Assembly: GCA_012927625.1 (NCBI GenBank)
Contig: JABBOV010000006.1
Location: forward strand, 157,350-221,349
Direction of reading: 5' to 3'
Length of the DNA: 64,000 nucleotides
Source of the DNA: Glaciimonas sp.
GTDB taxonomy: Bacteria; Pseudomonadota; Gammaproteobacteria; Burkholderiales; Burkholderiaceae_D
Shown: one piece after another, positions 10,872 through 20,262 of the stretch
Layout: each line of letters opens with the position of its first letter
How positions within the stretch are numbered: position 1 is the first letter of the stretch
Program-made: the position numbers and the translations under genes
The notes under the pieces: model-generated
The model's database searches: none
What the model was told of the DNA's origin: nothing
The model's input: the letters and a program-made list of their open reading frames with translations, nothing else

Positions 10872-12397
10872 CAGGCACCCACCTTCATCGTGGCGCGCGC
10901 AGCCAGCGCCAAGGCGGCATGATCCGCATCGGAAAACGCCAGTTTCTTGCCCATCACTTCTTGGTAGGCCTCATGCCCCTTACCGGCTAACAGAACCACA
11001 TCGTTCTTTGCTGCACGCTTTACTACCCACAAAATTGCAGCGGCGCGATCCTCGGTAACTTGGTGCATTGTTTTTTCGGCAGCCAGGCCAGCAATAATTT
11101 GCTGGATGATTGCAGCAGGATTCTCGCTGCGCGGATTATCGCTGGTGACTACCACCTGATCCGCCTGTGCAGAAACTGCACCCATTTGCGCGCGCTTGCC
11201 TGGATCGCGATCGCCGCCGCAACCGAACAGACACCATAACTGGCCATGACGTTGCTGTGTCACCTGGCGCAAAGTCAATAGGGTTTTTTCCAAGGCATCG
11301 GGAGTATGAGCGTAATCGATGATAACCAGCGGTGCGTCGTTACCGCCCAGCTGCTGCATACGCCCCGGTACCGCAATTAACATTTCAACTGCCTGCACCG
11401 CAGAACGCCAGGCGGTGCCTTTGGCTAGCAACACACCCAGAACACCGAGGATGTTGCTGACATTGAACAAGCCCACCATTTGCGTTCTGATCGGCCCGCT
11501 ACCAAAAGGCGATTCGACCTGAAACACGGTACCGACATGGCTGGTGCGTATGTTAAACGCACTCAAAGTCGAGATGCCTTCAAGCACTGCGCCGGAAACC
11601 GTGTATCCGATGAGTGACGTCAGAGCCCTACCCTGCAGGCGCTGGGCTAACCGCAATCCCATCGGGTCATCCAGATTGACGATTGCGTGACGCAACCCTA
11701 CCCAGTCAAATAAAGCGGTTTTAGCCGACTCGTAAGCCGCCATGTCGCCATGATAATCAAGATGATCGCGCGTCAGGTTGGTAAATAGAGCCGCATCGAA
11801 ATGCATGCCCTGCAAACGCCCTTGTTCAAGCCCAATCGACGACGCTTCAATCGCCATAGCTTGGGCGCCGGCATCGCGTAATTGCGCCAGCCTGCGTTGC
11901 AACATGACTGCATCCGGCGTGGTGTAACCGGTCATGTCGGAGCTGTCGCAGGTACCACGCTGGTATATGCCGACGCCGAGAGTTCCAATCACCGCCGTGG
12001 GCTCGCCCAGACGAGATAAGGAGTTTGCCAGCCATTGCGCGCAGGAAGTCTTGCCATTGGTGCCGGTCACGGCCACTGTGAACATGGCGGCGTCTGGTTT
12101 GTTGTAATACGCGCTGGCAATTTCACCCGCTGTTTTTTTCAAATCGGTTACCGCAAGATGAGGTAACAACCATGCCGGATTCCAGTCCCAGGCAGCCGAT
12201 TCATAGACTACCGCACTCGCACCATTCTGAATCGCCTGCTCAATGAATTGCCGGCCATCGACAGCGTCACCGGGATAAGCAAAGAACACATCGCCTTTGA
12301 TGACAGAACGCGAATCGGAATGCAGTTGCGCTGCTGGTGCAATCTGCTGGCGCAACCAGAAAAGTATCTCAGAAGTTACCAGTTTTGTATTTGGCAT
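10871..12397 (-). CDS. murE: UDP-MurNAc-L-Ala-D-Glu--meso-DAP ligase
   Basis: Mur ligase that adds the third residue of the stem peptide. The product of about 508 residues has the ATP loop VTGTNGKTSCAQWLANSL and the C-terminal recognition motif DNPR (VVTSDNPRSENPAAII), which is diagnostic of meso-diaminopimelate rather than lysine specificity and fits a Gram-negative wall. The junction with ftsI reads ATGTGATGCC: the ATG at 12397 overlaps the ftsI stop by one base, and an in-frame GTG at 12400 directly precedes it, so either could initiate. I prefer the ATG. Confidence 0.97.
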   Translation of the reverse strand: MPNTKLVTSEILFWLRQQIAPAAQLHSDSRSVIKGDVFFAYPGDAVDGRQFIEQAIQNGASAVVYESAAWDWNPAWLLPHLAVTDLKKTAGEIASAYYNKPDAAMFTVAVTGTNGKTSCAQWLANSLSRLGEPTAVIGTLGVGIYQRGTCDSSDMTGYTTPDAVMLQRRLAQLRDAGAQAMAIEASSIGLEQGRLQGMHFDAALFTNLTRDHLDYHGDMAAYESAKTALFDWVGLRHAIVNLDDPMGLRLAQRLQGRALTSLIGYTVSGAVLEGISTLSAFNIRTSHVGTVFQVESPFGSGPIRTQMVGLFNVSNILGVLGVLLAKGTAWRSAVQAVEMLIAVPGRMQQLGGNDAPLVIIDYAHTPDALEKTLLTLRQVTQQRHGQLWCLFGCGGDRDPGKRAQMGAVSAQADQVVVTSDNPRSENPAAIIQQIIAGLAAEKTMHQVTEDRAAAILWVVKRAAKNDVVLLAGKGHEAYQEVMGKKLAFSDADHAALALAARATMKVGA

Positions 12398-14169
12398 CAC
12401 ATGCTTTCGGTGATGCCATCGGCAGGAATAAAAATATTCGTTACGCTCGAATCGGGCCTGACGTTCAAAGCCCGCAAAGCGCTTGCTGCAACGGATGAAA
12501 ATACCGGGGCTGCAACACCACCGCCGTAATGATTGCCATTAGAAGGTTCATCAAGCATTACCGCAATAATGATGCGCGGCGCGGACACGGGAGCAAAACC
12601 GACGAACGACGATACGTATTTTTTGACATATTTTCCGTCGACGATTTTATACGCGGTTCCGGTCTTTCCAGCTACGCGATAACCAGGTACTTGCGCTTTC
12701 GGTGCAGTGCCATTGGGTCCCGCGACCGACTCCAGCATTGCACGCATCTGGAGTGCAGTTTTTTCAGAGATAATCCTTTGCCCCGGGATTCTACCGTTCG
12801 GTTGCCCGGTAATTTTTTCCAGGGACAACGGCACTATCTCGCCATTGCGGGCAAAAATCATGTATGCATGCGCTAGCTGCATCAGCGAAACCGAAATGCC
12901 GTGTCCGTAACTCATGGTTGCTTGCTCGATAGGGCGCCACGACTTGAATGGCCGCACCCGGCCTGCCGCCCGCCCGGGGAAGCTGAATTTCGGCTGTTGA
13001 CCGAACCCGACACTAGTAAACATTTCCCACATTTCTTGCGGCGGCATTTGCAACGCAATCTTAGCAGTGCCGATATTGGAAGATTTTTCGATAATTTGCG
13101 CAACACTCAACTCGCCTAGCGAGTGTGCATCGCCAATCGTTGCAGTGCCGATGGTCAGCTTTCCAGGTCCGGTCTGGATCATTGTTTCTGGAGTAACGCG
13201 CTTGGTTTCCAACGCCAAAGCTACCGTAAACGGCTTCATGGTAGAACCAGGCTCAAAAGTATCAGTCAAAACCCGGTTGCGCAGTTGTGCACCAGTCAAT
13301 ATCTTGCGATCGTTCGGGTTGTAACTCGGTAAATTCGCCAACGCCAGAATTTCACCGGTATTGACATCCAGCACCACTATGCCGCCGGCTTTCGCCTTAT
13401 TCAGCTCGACAGCCGCCTTCAATTGCGAATAGGCGATGTACTGGATTTTGCTGTCGATGGCAAGCGTCAGATCTTTACCGTCATGCGGTTCGCGAATGGA
13501 TCCGATATCTTCAACAATCCGGCCCAGGCGATCCCTAATGACGCGACGGCTTCCTGTTCTGCCAACCAGCGACTTCTGCGATGCGAGTTCCATGCCGTCT
13601 TGGCCGATGTCATCAATATTGGTAAAGCCGATAATATGCGCCATCACCTCGCCCTCTGGATAAAAGCGCTTATATTCCTTGCGGGTCTGAATCCCATCAA
13701 TACCCAAAGCAAGAATTTTGTCGGTGACTTCCGACTCGACCTGGCGCTGCAGATAAACAAAACTGCGATCCGAATCCAGTTTTTTACGCAAGTCAGACTC
13801 CGTCATATCAAGCAACCCGGCCAATCTGCGCAATTTTTCCACCGGCGCCTGTAAGACATCCTCAGGGATCGCCCAGACTGCCTTGACCGGGATGCTGGAA
13901 GCCAGCACATGCCCGTCGCGATCCGTAATTTTGCCGCGCGTAGCCGGCAACTCCAAGGTGCGTTCGTAACGCGACGCACCCTGTTTTTGCAGAAATTCGG
14001 TAGACATGCCCTGTAACCAAAATGCGCGGCCGGCCAATGTCAGAAAAGACGCAAACAAGACGAACAAGACCAATTTCGAGCGCCAGACTGGCAATGACAT
14101 TTTCAGCAGTGGGCTGGTTAAAAACGGCCTGCCCCGGGCCGCTGCGATACGACTGGCCGGGCGGCTCAT
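12397..14169 (-). CDS. ftsI: Septal peptidoglycan transpeptidase FtsI (PBP3)
   Basis: Class B penicillin-binding protein that cross-links septal peptidoglycan made by FtsW. The 590-residue product has a cytoplasmic N-terminus, one membrane anchor at about residues 33-52 (LVLFVLFASFLTLAGRAFWL), a dimerisation/pedestal domain with RGKITDRDGHVLASSIPV, and the transpeptidase domain. The catalytic motifs are all present: SxxK in TFEPGSTMKPFTVAL (about residue 308), SxN in IEKSSNIGTAKIAL, and KTGT in RVAGKTGTAYK (about residue 498). The ATG overlaps the ftsL stop (ATGA). Confidence 0.97.
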   Translation of the reverse strand: MSRPASRIAAARGRPFLTSPLLKMSLPVWRSKLVLFVLFASFLTLAGRAFWLQGMSTEFLQKQGASRYERTLELPATRGKITDRDGHVLASSIPVKAVWAIPEDVLQAPVEKLRRLAGLLDMTESDLRKKLDSDRSFVYLQRQVESEVTDKILALGIDGIQTRKEYKRFYPEGEVMAHIIGFTNIDDIGQDGMELASQKSLVGRTGSRRVIRDRLGRIVEDIGSIREPHDGKDLTLAIDSKIQYIAYSQLKAAVELNKAKAGGIVVLDVNTGEILALANLPSYNPNDRKILTGAQLRNRVLTDTFEPGSTMKPFTVALALETKRVTPETMIQTGPGKLTIGTATIGDAHSLGELSVAQIIEKSSNIGTAKIALQMPPQEMWEMFTSVGFGQQPKFSFPGRAAGRVRPFKSWRPIEQATMSYGHGISVSLMQLAHAYMIFARNGEIVPLSLEKITGQPNGRIPGQRIISEKTALQMRAMLESVAGPNGTAPKAQVPGYRVAGKTGTAYKIVDGKYVKKYVSSFVGFAPVSAPRIIIAVMLDEPSNGNHYGGGVAAPVFSSVAASALRALNVRPDSSVTNIFIPADGITESM

Positions 14170-14438
14170 TTGGCCTCCACAGTCAGGTATTGTGTGCTGG
14201 CGGCAGTCAATGCAAGCATTTTCAGATCGCGCTTTGCAACCAGTTCGATGCGCGCATGTTTGCCCAGAGTGGATTGATCAAGTTGCAACTGAGCCCATTG
14301 CACATCCAGCAATTTTGACTGGGATTGCGCACGACCCAACTCGACAAACAAGCGGCGCGCATGATATTGCGCATTCACCAGCGACAATGCGCATACGACC
14401 AGAAGGGCTGCGATGATGCCGTTGGTGCGCGCACTCAT
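14166..14438 (-). CDS. ftsL: Cell division protein FtsL
   Basis: Small bitopic divisome protein that forms a periplasmic coiled coil with FtsB and helps activate FtsWI. The 90-residue product has an N-terminal membrane segment ([20 protein letters not shown]) followed by a heptad-like helix ([20 protein letters not shown]). FtsL sequences diverge strongly, so the call depends on size, topology and position between rsmH and ftsI. It overlaps both neighbours by four bases. Confidence 0.93.
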   Translation of the reverse strand: MSARTNGIIAALLVVCALSLVNAQYHARRLFVELGRAQSQSKLLDVQWAQLQLDQSTLGKHARIELVAKRDLKMLALTAASTQYLTVEAK

Positions 14439-15409
14439 GGCATGCTCTCGGATATGGAAGCATCAGGCAGGCGCATGCAGACCCGCATAATGGCAGAACG
14501 GGCGCGTGGATTGCCGCAGACCTCGGCCTCAGTGGGCTTCATTTTTGATACCAGGCACATTTGCGGTTGCGGCAAATCAGCCGCACGTATCGGCAAGCGG
14601 CGATCCGGCTGTTTGACATGCGCTTTGGCTGCCATGAAATGCTTGACAATGCGGTCTTCCAGAGAATGGAAGCTAATCACTACCATCCTTGCGTTTGGCG
14701 CCAGATATTGGAAGGCCTGATTTAATCCAGCTTCAAGTTCTTCAAGCTCCTGATTGATGTAAATCCGTATAGCCTGAAAGGTGCGGGTTGCCGGATCCTT
14801 ACCCTTCTCGCGAGTTTTGACTGCCCTTGCCACGATCGCGGCAAGCTGTCGTGTGGTTGAAATTGGCTCGACTGTCCGGCCAGCAACAATCGCCTTTGCA
14901 ATCTGAAAAGCAAACCGTTCTTCCCCATATTCGCGTATCACCTTTTCAATTTTTTGTTCTGATTCAGTCGCCAGCCAGTCTGCTGCCGAAAGGCCACGCG
15001 TACTATCCATGCGCATATCGAGCGGGCCGTCCAAGCGGAAACTGAAACCTCTTGCAGCATCGTCGACTTGCGGCGACGAAATACCCAAGTCCAGCAAAAC
15101 ACCATCCACTTGCGTAATTCCGCGCGCGGCAAAGGCATCACCCATAGTCGCAAAACTATCGTGCAGTATTTCAAAACGCGGATCGGAAAACTCTTGCGCC
15201 GTGGCGATTGCCTGCGGGTCCTTATCAAAGGCGATCAGGCGCCCATTCGGGCCCAAGCGCTGCAGAATTTTGCGGCTATGGCCGCCACGCCCGAAAGTGC
15301 CGTCGACGTAGACCCCATTCGTGCGCGCACCTTCCAGCTCCAGCGCATCGACTGCCTCATCCAGCAGCACCGTGCGGTGCAAATATTCCGGCACCGTTTG
15401 TATCGTCAT
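14435..15409 (-). CDS. rsmH: 16S rRNA m4C1402 methyltransferase RsmH
   Basis: SAM-dependent N4-methyltransferase acting on C1402 of 16S rRNA in the decoding centre (formerly MraW). The product of about 324 residues shows the start-proximal [13 protein letters not shown], the SAM loop [13 protein letters not shown], the [20 protein letters not shown] motif, and the C-terminal [16 protein letters not shown] block. The ATG at 15409 is preceded by an AGGA seven bases upstream; an in-frame GTG at 15412 is adjacent. It follows mraZ by nine bases and overlaps ftsL by four. Confidence 0.97.
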   Translation of the reverse strand: MTIQTVPEYLHRTVLLDEAVDALELEGARTNGVYVDGTFGRGGHSRKILQRLGPNGRLIAFDKDPQAIATAQEFSDPRFEILHDSFATMGDAFAARGITQVDGVLLDLGISSPQVDDAARGFSFRLDGPLDMRMDSTRGLSAADWLATESEQKIEKVIREYGEERFAFQIAKAIVAGRTVEPISTTRQLAAIVARAVKTREKGKDPATRTFQAIRIYINQELEELEAGLNQAFQYLAPNARMVVISFHSLEDRIVKHFMAAKAHVKQPDRRLPIRAADLPQPQMCLVSKMKPTEAEVCGNPRARSAIMRVCMRLPDASISESMP

Positions 15410-15418
15410 CACAGGTTC

Positions 15419-15847
15419 CTAAAACGAAAAATTACTTAATACGTCAGGCATGCCTGCTGCTATCGCCTGCGACTCGCTTTCGGCAAGCTTGACCGCATCC
15501 CACAACTCAAAATGACTGCCCATGCCCAGCAACATGACGTCGCGGGTCAGACCAACGGCATTACGCAACTCAGGGGCCACCAGAATCCGGCCGGCGGAAT
15601 CCATTTCCACATCGGATGCATTGCCCAAAAAGATGCGTTGCCAGGCACGCGCCGACATCGGCCAGGCGGCAATCTGTTCACGATGGCTTTCCCAGACCGG
15701 GCGCGGAAACAATAAAAGACAACCGTGCGGGTGCTTGGTCAGCGTGACTCTGCCTTCGCACTGGATCGACAGCGCGTCGCGATGCCTGGCCGGGATCGAC
15801 ATCCGGCCTTTTACATCGAGATTTAATGCTGACGCACCTTGGAACAC
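15419..15847 (-). CDS. mraZ: Transcriptional regulator MraZ
   Basis: First gene of the dcw operon. MraZ is a ring-forming DNA-binding protein with two SpoVT/AbrB-like halves that represses its own operon in E. coli. Starting at the GTG at 15847 gives 142 residues with the family N-terminus [20 protein letters not shown] and the second-half repeat [20 protein letters not shown]. An upstream in-frame TTG at 15856 would add three residues (MII) not usual in the family. The GTG has AAGGGG about ten bases upstream, so it is the better start. Confidence 0.96.
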   Translation of the reverse strand: MFQGASALNLDVKGRMSIPARHRDALSIQCEGRVTLTKHPHGCLLLFPRPVWESHREQIAAWPMSARAWQRIFLGNASDVEMDSAGRILVAPELRNAVGLTRDVMLLGMGSHFELWDAVKLAESESQAIAAGMPDVLSNFSF

Positions 15848-15921
15848 GATTATCAAACCCCTTTTGGCTGGTTATTTTCGGGAGCCACCTGCCTGCTGCA
15901 AGGTGACTGTTGAAATCTTTA

Positions 15922-15961
15922 AAATTCCCACAAAAAAACACTTTTCCACACTCTTATCCAC
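15922..15961 (-). promoter_or_regulatory. Candidate MraZ operator: 10-bp phased GTG repeats
   Basis: Read on the minus strand, four consecutive 10-base units each begin with GTG: GTGGATAAGA, GTGTGGAAAA, GTGTTTTTTT, GTGGGAATTT. They lie 75-114 bases upstream of the mraZ GTG and directly downstream of a good promoter. MraZ of E. coli binds TGGGN units with a 10-base period, so periodicity and position fit autoregulation. Only the last unit keeps the full TGGG core. Confidence 0.5.
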
Positions 15962-15988
15962 TTTAGTGGAAGCACAATAGCTGGTCAA
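15960..15988 (-). promoter_or_regulatory. Candidate sigma-70 promoter of the dcw operon
   Basis: On the minus strand TTGACC (15988-15983) is followed after exactly 17 bases by TAAAGT (15965-15960). Transcription would begin near 15953, inside the phased GTG repeats. This is the best promoter match upstream of mraZ. Confidence 0.55.
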
Positions 15989-16117
15989 GCTGTTTTAAGA
16001 AGAAAAAATGAATTTTATTGATTCAAGTCAATGACTTAGCTTTCAAATCCTGATTCGAATAATAGAAATTCCTTGTGGAATTAAGTACTTATCGTGCACA
16101 GTGAAAGCACCACATAA

Positions 16118-16147
16118 TATAAACACATGTGTTTATACATATGTATA
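16118..16147. promoter_or_regulatory. Two overlapping perfect palindromes
   Basis: The 395 bases between mraZ and rnpB hold no gene. Within them is a perfect 20-base palindrome, TATAAACACATGTGTTTATA (16118-16137), overlapped by a perfect 14-base palindrome, TATACATATGTATA (16134-16147). They lie about 95 bases beyond the rnpB 3' end and 130 bases upstream of the dcw promoter. Perfect symmetry suggests a protein-binding site, but no known operator is recognised. The area may also be a decayed copy of the dispersed ATAC/TGCGG repeat. Confidence 0.35.
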
Positions 16148-16241
16148 GGAAGAAAATGTAGGGAAACCGCAGCGCCAGTGGCAGTGGCAAACCGGGTTTG
16201 AATCGGATAAAAATACCGCGCACTGAAGGCGCATCCGAAAA

Positions 16242-16595
16242 AAGTGAAGCAAGCCGATAGGCCGGATTTTGTTACGGCGTACGGTTTTGCAATCGCGCGC
16301 TATGACAGCCATTCCTCTAGGCGCTGAATTACTCCAGCGCTCAAGCTTCCTACCCGCACGCTCCGCGAGCAGCATCAACGCGTGCCTATTTGGAATTGCT
16401 CCGGGTGGAGGTTACCGCGTTTCACCGTAACTTAATACGCTCGTCTCTGTGGCCCTATTCCTCGCCTTATACCGAAGCCAACTACGCTTGCAGCTTTCAG
16501 CGGACGGCCGTTAACCGTCACCCTGCTGTATGGAGTCCGGACCTTCCTCCCGCCACGGCCTTGCAACCGCGGCCAGCGACTGTCTGGCTTGCTTC
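16242..16595 (-). ncRNA. rnpB: RNase P RNA (class A)
   Basis: Catalytic RNA of RNase P, which removes 5' leaders from tRNA precursors. On the minus strand the transcript opens GAAGCAAGCCAGACAGTCGC, matching the usual 5' P1/P2 strand. The universally conserved GGGAGGAAGGTCCGGACTCC-type core follows, and it ends with the family 3' sequence ATCCGGCCTATCGGCTTGC. The first and last bases pair to form P1. A T-rich stretch (ACTTTTTT) follows immediately as a likely termination point. The length of about 354 bases is normal. A location upstream of mraZ is known in Burkholderiales. Confidence 0.95.
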
Positions 16596-16603
16596 ACGGC
16601 GGC

Positions 16604-16609
16604 ATTGTA
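16604..16609 (-). promoter_or_regulatory. -10 box of rnpB
   Basis: TACAAT on the minus strand ends eight bases before the first G of the mature RNase P RNA, consistent with direct initiation at the 5' end. The -35 region (TGGCGG at 18 bases) is weak. It overlaps a short inverted repeat, AGACCG-N5-CGGTCT, at 16624-16640. Confidence 0.5.
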
Positions 16610-16652
16610 GCGCACTCGCTATAGAGACCGCCATTCGGTCTTGCGATAATTA

Positions 16653-16731
16653 ATATACTGATTAATGTATTTTATAAAACACCATTAGAACATGCGTAGA
16701 ATGCATTCATTTTGGCTATACCCCTAGTATT
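16653..16731 (+). repeat. Dispersed ATAC/TGCGG repeat, copy A
   Basis: A+T-rich intergenic element. Landmarks: ATAC 16655-16658, GTAT 16667-16670, TGCGT 16693-16697, ATACCCC 16718-16724. Spacings are 8, 22 and 20 bases, matching the other copies. It lies between the divergent rnpB promoter and the response regulator gene. Confidence 0.7.
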
Positions 16732-16808
16732 TTGATAAATATTAGAAGTCGCAAAGCCATGTAAACCGCCGCTCAACCGGTTTGCATAAGTGCGATTAAA
16801 GTCACGTT

Positions 16809-16825
16809 ACTGTTACAGTCACTGT
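16809..16825. promoter_or_regulatory. ACTGT/ACAGT repeat upstream of response regulator
   Basis: ACTGT-T-ACAGT-C-ACTGT: a perfect 11-base palindrome followed one base later by another direct ACTGT, 56 bases upstream of the regulator ATG. OmpR-family regulators bind repeated half-sites, so this could be an autoregulatory site. No independent support is visible. Confidence 0.3.
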
Positions 16826-16880
16826 AGGAAGATAAAACTTGTTACCTGTATTCCCACCTGACCGTTCGTATTGACACGCC

Positions 16881-17570
16881 ATGAGAATCGCAGTCCTAGA
16901 CGACAACCCAGTCCAAGCCGGGTTGACATGCAAAACTCTGAATGCCGCAGGGCACGTCTGTAATCCATTTTCAAACGCCAGCGAGATGCTTCAGCAGTTA
17001 CGAAGGGATAGTTGCGATATGCTGATTCTCGACTGGCAGTTGGCTGGGGCAAGCGGGCCCGAAGTGATGCACTGGGCGCGCGAAAAAATACTGCCCAAGC
17101 TGCCGGTGCTCTTCATCACCAGCCATTCCAGCGAAGACGATATCATTGACGCTCTGGCAGCCGGCGCCGATGAATACATGATCAAGCCGATTCGCCGCAG
17201 TGAACTGGTGGCTCGGGTGCAGGCGCTTTTGCGACGCGCTTATCCGAGCCAGAACGCGGCCGAACGAATCCAGTTTGGCCGTTATGTGTTCGAAACCCGC
17301 AGCGCTCAGTTGACATTGGATGGCACCCCGATTGCACTGACGCACAAAGAATTCAATTTGGCGCTGCTGTTTTTCCGCAATCTGGGCCGCCCCCTTTCGC
17401 GCGTTACAATTCTGGAATCGGTATGGTCCGGCAATAGCGAAATTCCCTCCCGCAGCATGGACACCCATGTATCGCGGGTGCGCAGCAAGCTGCAGTTACA
17501 CCCCGAAAACGGATTTCGTCTGGCTCCGGTCTACAGTTACGGTTACTGCCTGGAACAAGTTTCCGCGTAA
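16881..17570 (+). CDS. OmpR/PhoB-family response regulator
   Basis: Two-component response regulator of 229 residues. The receiver domain (about 1-118) has the acidic pocket D7-D8, phospho-acceptor D51 (LILDWQL), T80 and K102. The winged-helix DNA-binding domain (about 130-229) has the recognition helix region SRSMDTHVSRVRSKL and the wing ending YGYCLEQV. No histidine kinase is adjacent on either side, so it is an orphan and its stimulus is unknown. It is flanked upstream by repeat copy A and an ACTGT palindrome, and downstream by the hemA promoter region. The family is certain; the specific role is not. Confidence 0.9.
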   Translation: MRIAVLDDNPVQAGLTCKTLNAAGHVCNPFSNASEMLQQLRRDSCDMLILDWQLAGASGPEVMHWAREKILPKLPVLFITSHSSEDDIIDALAAGADEYMIKPIRRSELVARVQALLRRAYPSQNAAERIQFGRYVFETRSAQLTLDGTPIALTHKEFNLALLFFRNLGRPLSRVTILESVWSGNSEIPSRSMDTHVSRVRSKLQLHPENGFRLAPVYSYGYCLEQVSA

Positions 17571-17698
17571 TAAAGGCAGCGCAGCCTGATCCGGTTGGTA
17601 TTGCTGGCGTGGCTTGATGCAGATTCAGTCAAACGAGAAATTCCGTCAACCCAGACCCGGCCACTGGTAACGGGCGGTTTGCCATCTGCAGCGAGAGT

Positions 17699-17704
17699 TA
17701 TAAT
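17699..17704 (+). promoter_or_regulatory. -10 box upstream of hemA
   Basis: A perfect TATAAT lies 51 bases before the hemA ATG. The -35 region is poor (TTTGCC/TTGCCA at short spacing). Immediately after it is a perfect 10-base palindrome, GTAAGCTTAC (17705-17714), at the expected start of transcription. Confidence 0.45.
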
Positions 17705-17754
17705 GTAAGCTTACTCAAAAATAAGTTCCGCATTGCGGACACGTGATAACCCAC

Positions 17755-19044
17755 ATGCAACTGCTTGCCGTAGGCCTCAACCACACCACCGCGCCGCTTG
17801 CGTTACGCGAACAGGTGGCTTTTCCTGCCGACCAGATCGGTGCGGCAGTGGGGTCGGCACGGGCATGGTTCGGCAATCAGGAAGGCTCCGGCTACACCGA
17901 CGAAGCCGCCATCTTGTCGACGTGCAACCGCACTGAGCTGTACGCGGCCAGCCACGTGCCGGGCGGGGTGGAGGCAGCAATCGACAGCAGCGCGCATTTT
18001 TTGGCTGATTATCACAAATTACCCTACTCGGAACTGCGTCCGCATTTGTACACATTGCCGCAGGATGACGCTGTACGGCACGCGTTTCGCGTCGCCTCCG
18101 GGCTTGATTCGATGGTGCTTGGCGAGCCGCAAATTCTGGGCCAGATGAAAGATGCTGTGCGCCAGGCGGAAGCCGTCGGCGGCTTAGGCACGTATCTGCA
18201 TCAGTTGTTCCAGCGCACGTTCGCGGTTGCCAAGGAAGTGCGCAGCACCACCGAAATCGGCGCCCATAGCGTCTCGATGGCAGCCGCTTCGGTGCGGCTG
18301 TCGCAGCGAATTTTCGACACCATCTCGGAACAGCATGTGTTGTTCATCGGCGCCGGTGAAATGATCGAATTGTGCGCCACCCATTTTGCGGCGCAAAATC
18401 CGAAATCGATCACGATTGCCAACCGCACGCTGGAGCGCGGTGAAACGTTGGCGAACCGCTTCAGTGGTCGCGCCATTCGCCTGGCCGAATTGCCGGATCA
18501 ACTGGCGCAGTTCGATATCGTGGTTTCGTGCACCGCATCGTCGCTGCCGATCATCGGGCTCGGCATGGTCGAGCGCGCCATCAAGGCGCGCCGCCACAAG
18601 CCGATGTTCATGGTCGATCTGGCGGTGCCGCGTGACATCGAAACCGAAGTCGGCCGACTCGACGATGCTTTTTTGTACACCGTCGACGATCTGGGTGCCG
18701 TAGTTCAGACCGGAATGGAAAGCCGCCAAGCGGCAGTGGCCCAAGCCGAAGCCATCATTGAAACTCGAGTCCAGTCTTTCATGCACTGGATTGATGGTCG
18801 CTTGGTGGTTCCTGTGATTCAGGATCTGCACCAAAGTGGCGAAATACTGCGCATGATGGAACTGGAGCGCGCGCGCAAGATGATTGCACGCGGTGACGAT
18901 GTTGATGCAGTACTGGAAGCCCTCTCCAAAGGCATCACAGCCAAATTCCTGCACGGCCCGCAACAAATTTTGCATCAGGCCCAGGGCGACGAACGTGCGC
19001 GTCTGGCAGCTTTGTTGCCGCAACTGTTTCGCTGCAGACGTTAG
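17755..19044 (+). CDS. hemA: Glutamyl-tRNA reductase
   Basis: NADPH-dependent reduction of glutamyl-tRNA to glutamate-1-semialdehyde, the committed C5 step to tetrapyrroles. The product of 429 residues has the N-terminal [15 protein letters not shown], the catalytic cysteine C57 in [11 protein letters not shown], the NADPH loop [17 protein letters not shown], and a C-terminal dimerisation helix with [11 protein letters not shown] use the ATG at 17755; an in-frame GTG twelve bases earlier would add MITH. It heads a group with prfA, dsbB and prmC, coupling heme synthesis and translation termination genes as in many proteobacteria. Confidence 0.97.
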   Translation: MQLLAVGLNHTTAPLALREQVAFPADQIGAAVGSARAWFGNQEGSGYTDEAAILSTCNRTELYAASHVPGGVEAAIDSSAHFLADYHKLPYSELRPHLYTLPQDDAVRHAFRVASGLDSMVLGEPQILGQMKDAVRQAEAVGGLGTYLHQLFQRTFAVAKEVRSTTEIGAHSVSMAAASVRLSQRIFDTISEQHVLFIGAGEMIELCATHFAAQNPKSITIANRTLERGETLANRFSGRAIRLAELPDQLAQFDIVVSCTASSLPIIGLGMVERAIKARRHKPMFMVDLAVPRDIETEVGRLDDAFLYTVDDLGAVVQTGMESRQAAVAQAEAIIETRVQSFMHWIDGRLVVPVIQDLHQSGEILRMMELERARKMIARGDDVDAVLEALSKGITAKFLHGPQQILHQAQGDERARLAALLPQLFRCRR

Positions 19045-19141
19045 CGCCCTTCCCCTTCTGTAATTTCCTGCGCTACACGCCGACCGCCATCAAAACGCTG
19101 CCGGCGTTCCCGGATTGACTGCCCTTCCAGACAGAATTTTT

Positions 19142-20224
19142 ATGAAACCATCCATGCTCGCCAAGCTCGATCAACTCTCCAATCGTCTGGAAGAAGTCGG
19201 CCAACTGTTGATGCGCGAAGATGCCACGGCGTCAATCGACAATTACCGCAAACTAACCCGCGAACACGCCGAAATCAGTCCGCTGGTAGCGCTCTACCAG
19301 TCCTACGCCAAGGCCGAAAAAGATGCGGCAGCCGCGCAGGACATGCTGTCGGACCCGGAAATGAAAGAGTTCGCGCAGGACGAAATCGACGCTGCCAGGC
19401 AACACATGGAGCAACTGGAACGCGACCTGCAAAAGATGCTGCTGCCCAAAGATGCCAACGACGAGCGCAACATCCTGCTGGAAATTCGCGCCGGGACCGG
19501 TGGCGACGAAGCGGCGCTGTTTGCCGGCGACTTGCTGCGCATGTACACCCGTTTTGCCGAGCGACAGCATTGGCAAATTGAAATCATGTCCGAATCGGCG
19601 TCTGAGCTGGGCGGTTACAAGGAAGTCATCGTGCGCCTGGTCGGCCCGGGCGCTTACGCCAAACTGAAGTTCGAATCCGGCGGCCATCGGGTACAGCGCG
19701 TGCCAACTACCGAAACCCAGGGCCGCATCCACACTTCGGCTTGCACGGTTGCGGTGATGCCGGAAGCCGATGAAGTCAGCGACGTGGTGATCAATCCGGC
19801 CGACTTGCGCATCGACACTTATCGCGCCTCCGGTGCCGGCGGTCAGCACATTAACAAGACGGATTCGGCGGTGCGCATTACCCATAATCCGACCGGCATC
19901 GTGGTCGAATGTCAGGACGGCCGCAGCCAGCATCAAAACAAGGCGCAAGCCTTGCGGGTGTTGGCTACGCGCATCATGGATGTCCAAACCCGCGCACAAC
20001 AAGCCAAGGAAGCAGCGACCCGCAAGAGTCTGATCGGTTCCGGCGACCGCAGCGAACGCATCCGCACTTACAACTTCCCGCAAGGACGAATGACCGATCA
20101 CCGCATCAACCTGACGCTGTACAAGCTAGATTTCATCATGGATGGCGATCTCGACGATTTGATCCATGCACTGATGGCCGAGCATCAGGCTGAATTGCTG
20201 GCAGCACTAGGCGATGTATCCTGA
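19142..20224 (+). CDS. prfA: Peptide chain release factor 1
   Basis: Recognises UAA and UAG stop codons and triggers peptide release. The 360-residue product has the N-terminal coiled region, the codon-recognition tripeptide of the PxT type ([14 protein letters not shown], about residue 186), and the catalytic GGQ in [20 protein letters not shown] (about residue 234), whose glutamine is methylated by PrmC. The ATG at 19142 gives the normal length; the frame from 19115 adds nine non-conserved residues. Its modifying enzyme is encoded two genes downstream. Confidence 0.97.
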   Translation: MKPSMLAKLDQLSNRLEEVGQLLMREDATASIDNYRKLTREHAEISPLVALYQSYAKAEKDAAAAQDMLSDPEMKEFAQDEIDAARQHMEQLERDLQKMLLPKDANDERNILLEIRAGTGGDEAALFAGDLLRMYTRFAERQHWQIEIMSESASELGGYKEVIVRLVGPGAYAKLKFESGGHRVQRVPTTETQGRIHTSACTVAVMPEADEVSDVVINPADLRIDTYRASGAGGQHINKTDSAVRITHNPTGIVVECQDGRSQHQNKAQALRVLATRIMDVQTRAQQAKEAATRKSLIGSGDRSERIRTYNFPQGRMTDHRINLTLYKLDFIMDGDLDDLIHALMAEHQAELLAALGDVS

Positions 20225-20262
20225 TTCGATATTGCCAACCCACTTCCGCCAACTTTGAAAAT

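Noticed and set aside
16133..16378. 81-codon frame within rnpB
   Set aside because: It lies inside the RNase P RNA gene and its 3' flank.
18184..19023. 279-codon frame opposite hemA
   Set aside because: Antisense shadow of a well-conserved gene in G+C-rich DNA; no ribosome site or family motifs.
19253..20101. 282-codon frame opposite prfA
   Set aside because: Antisense of release factor 1, with no independent support.
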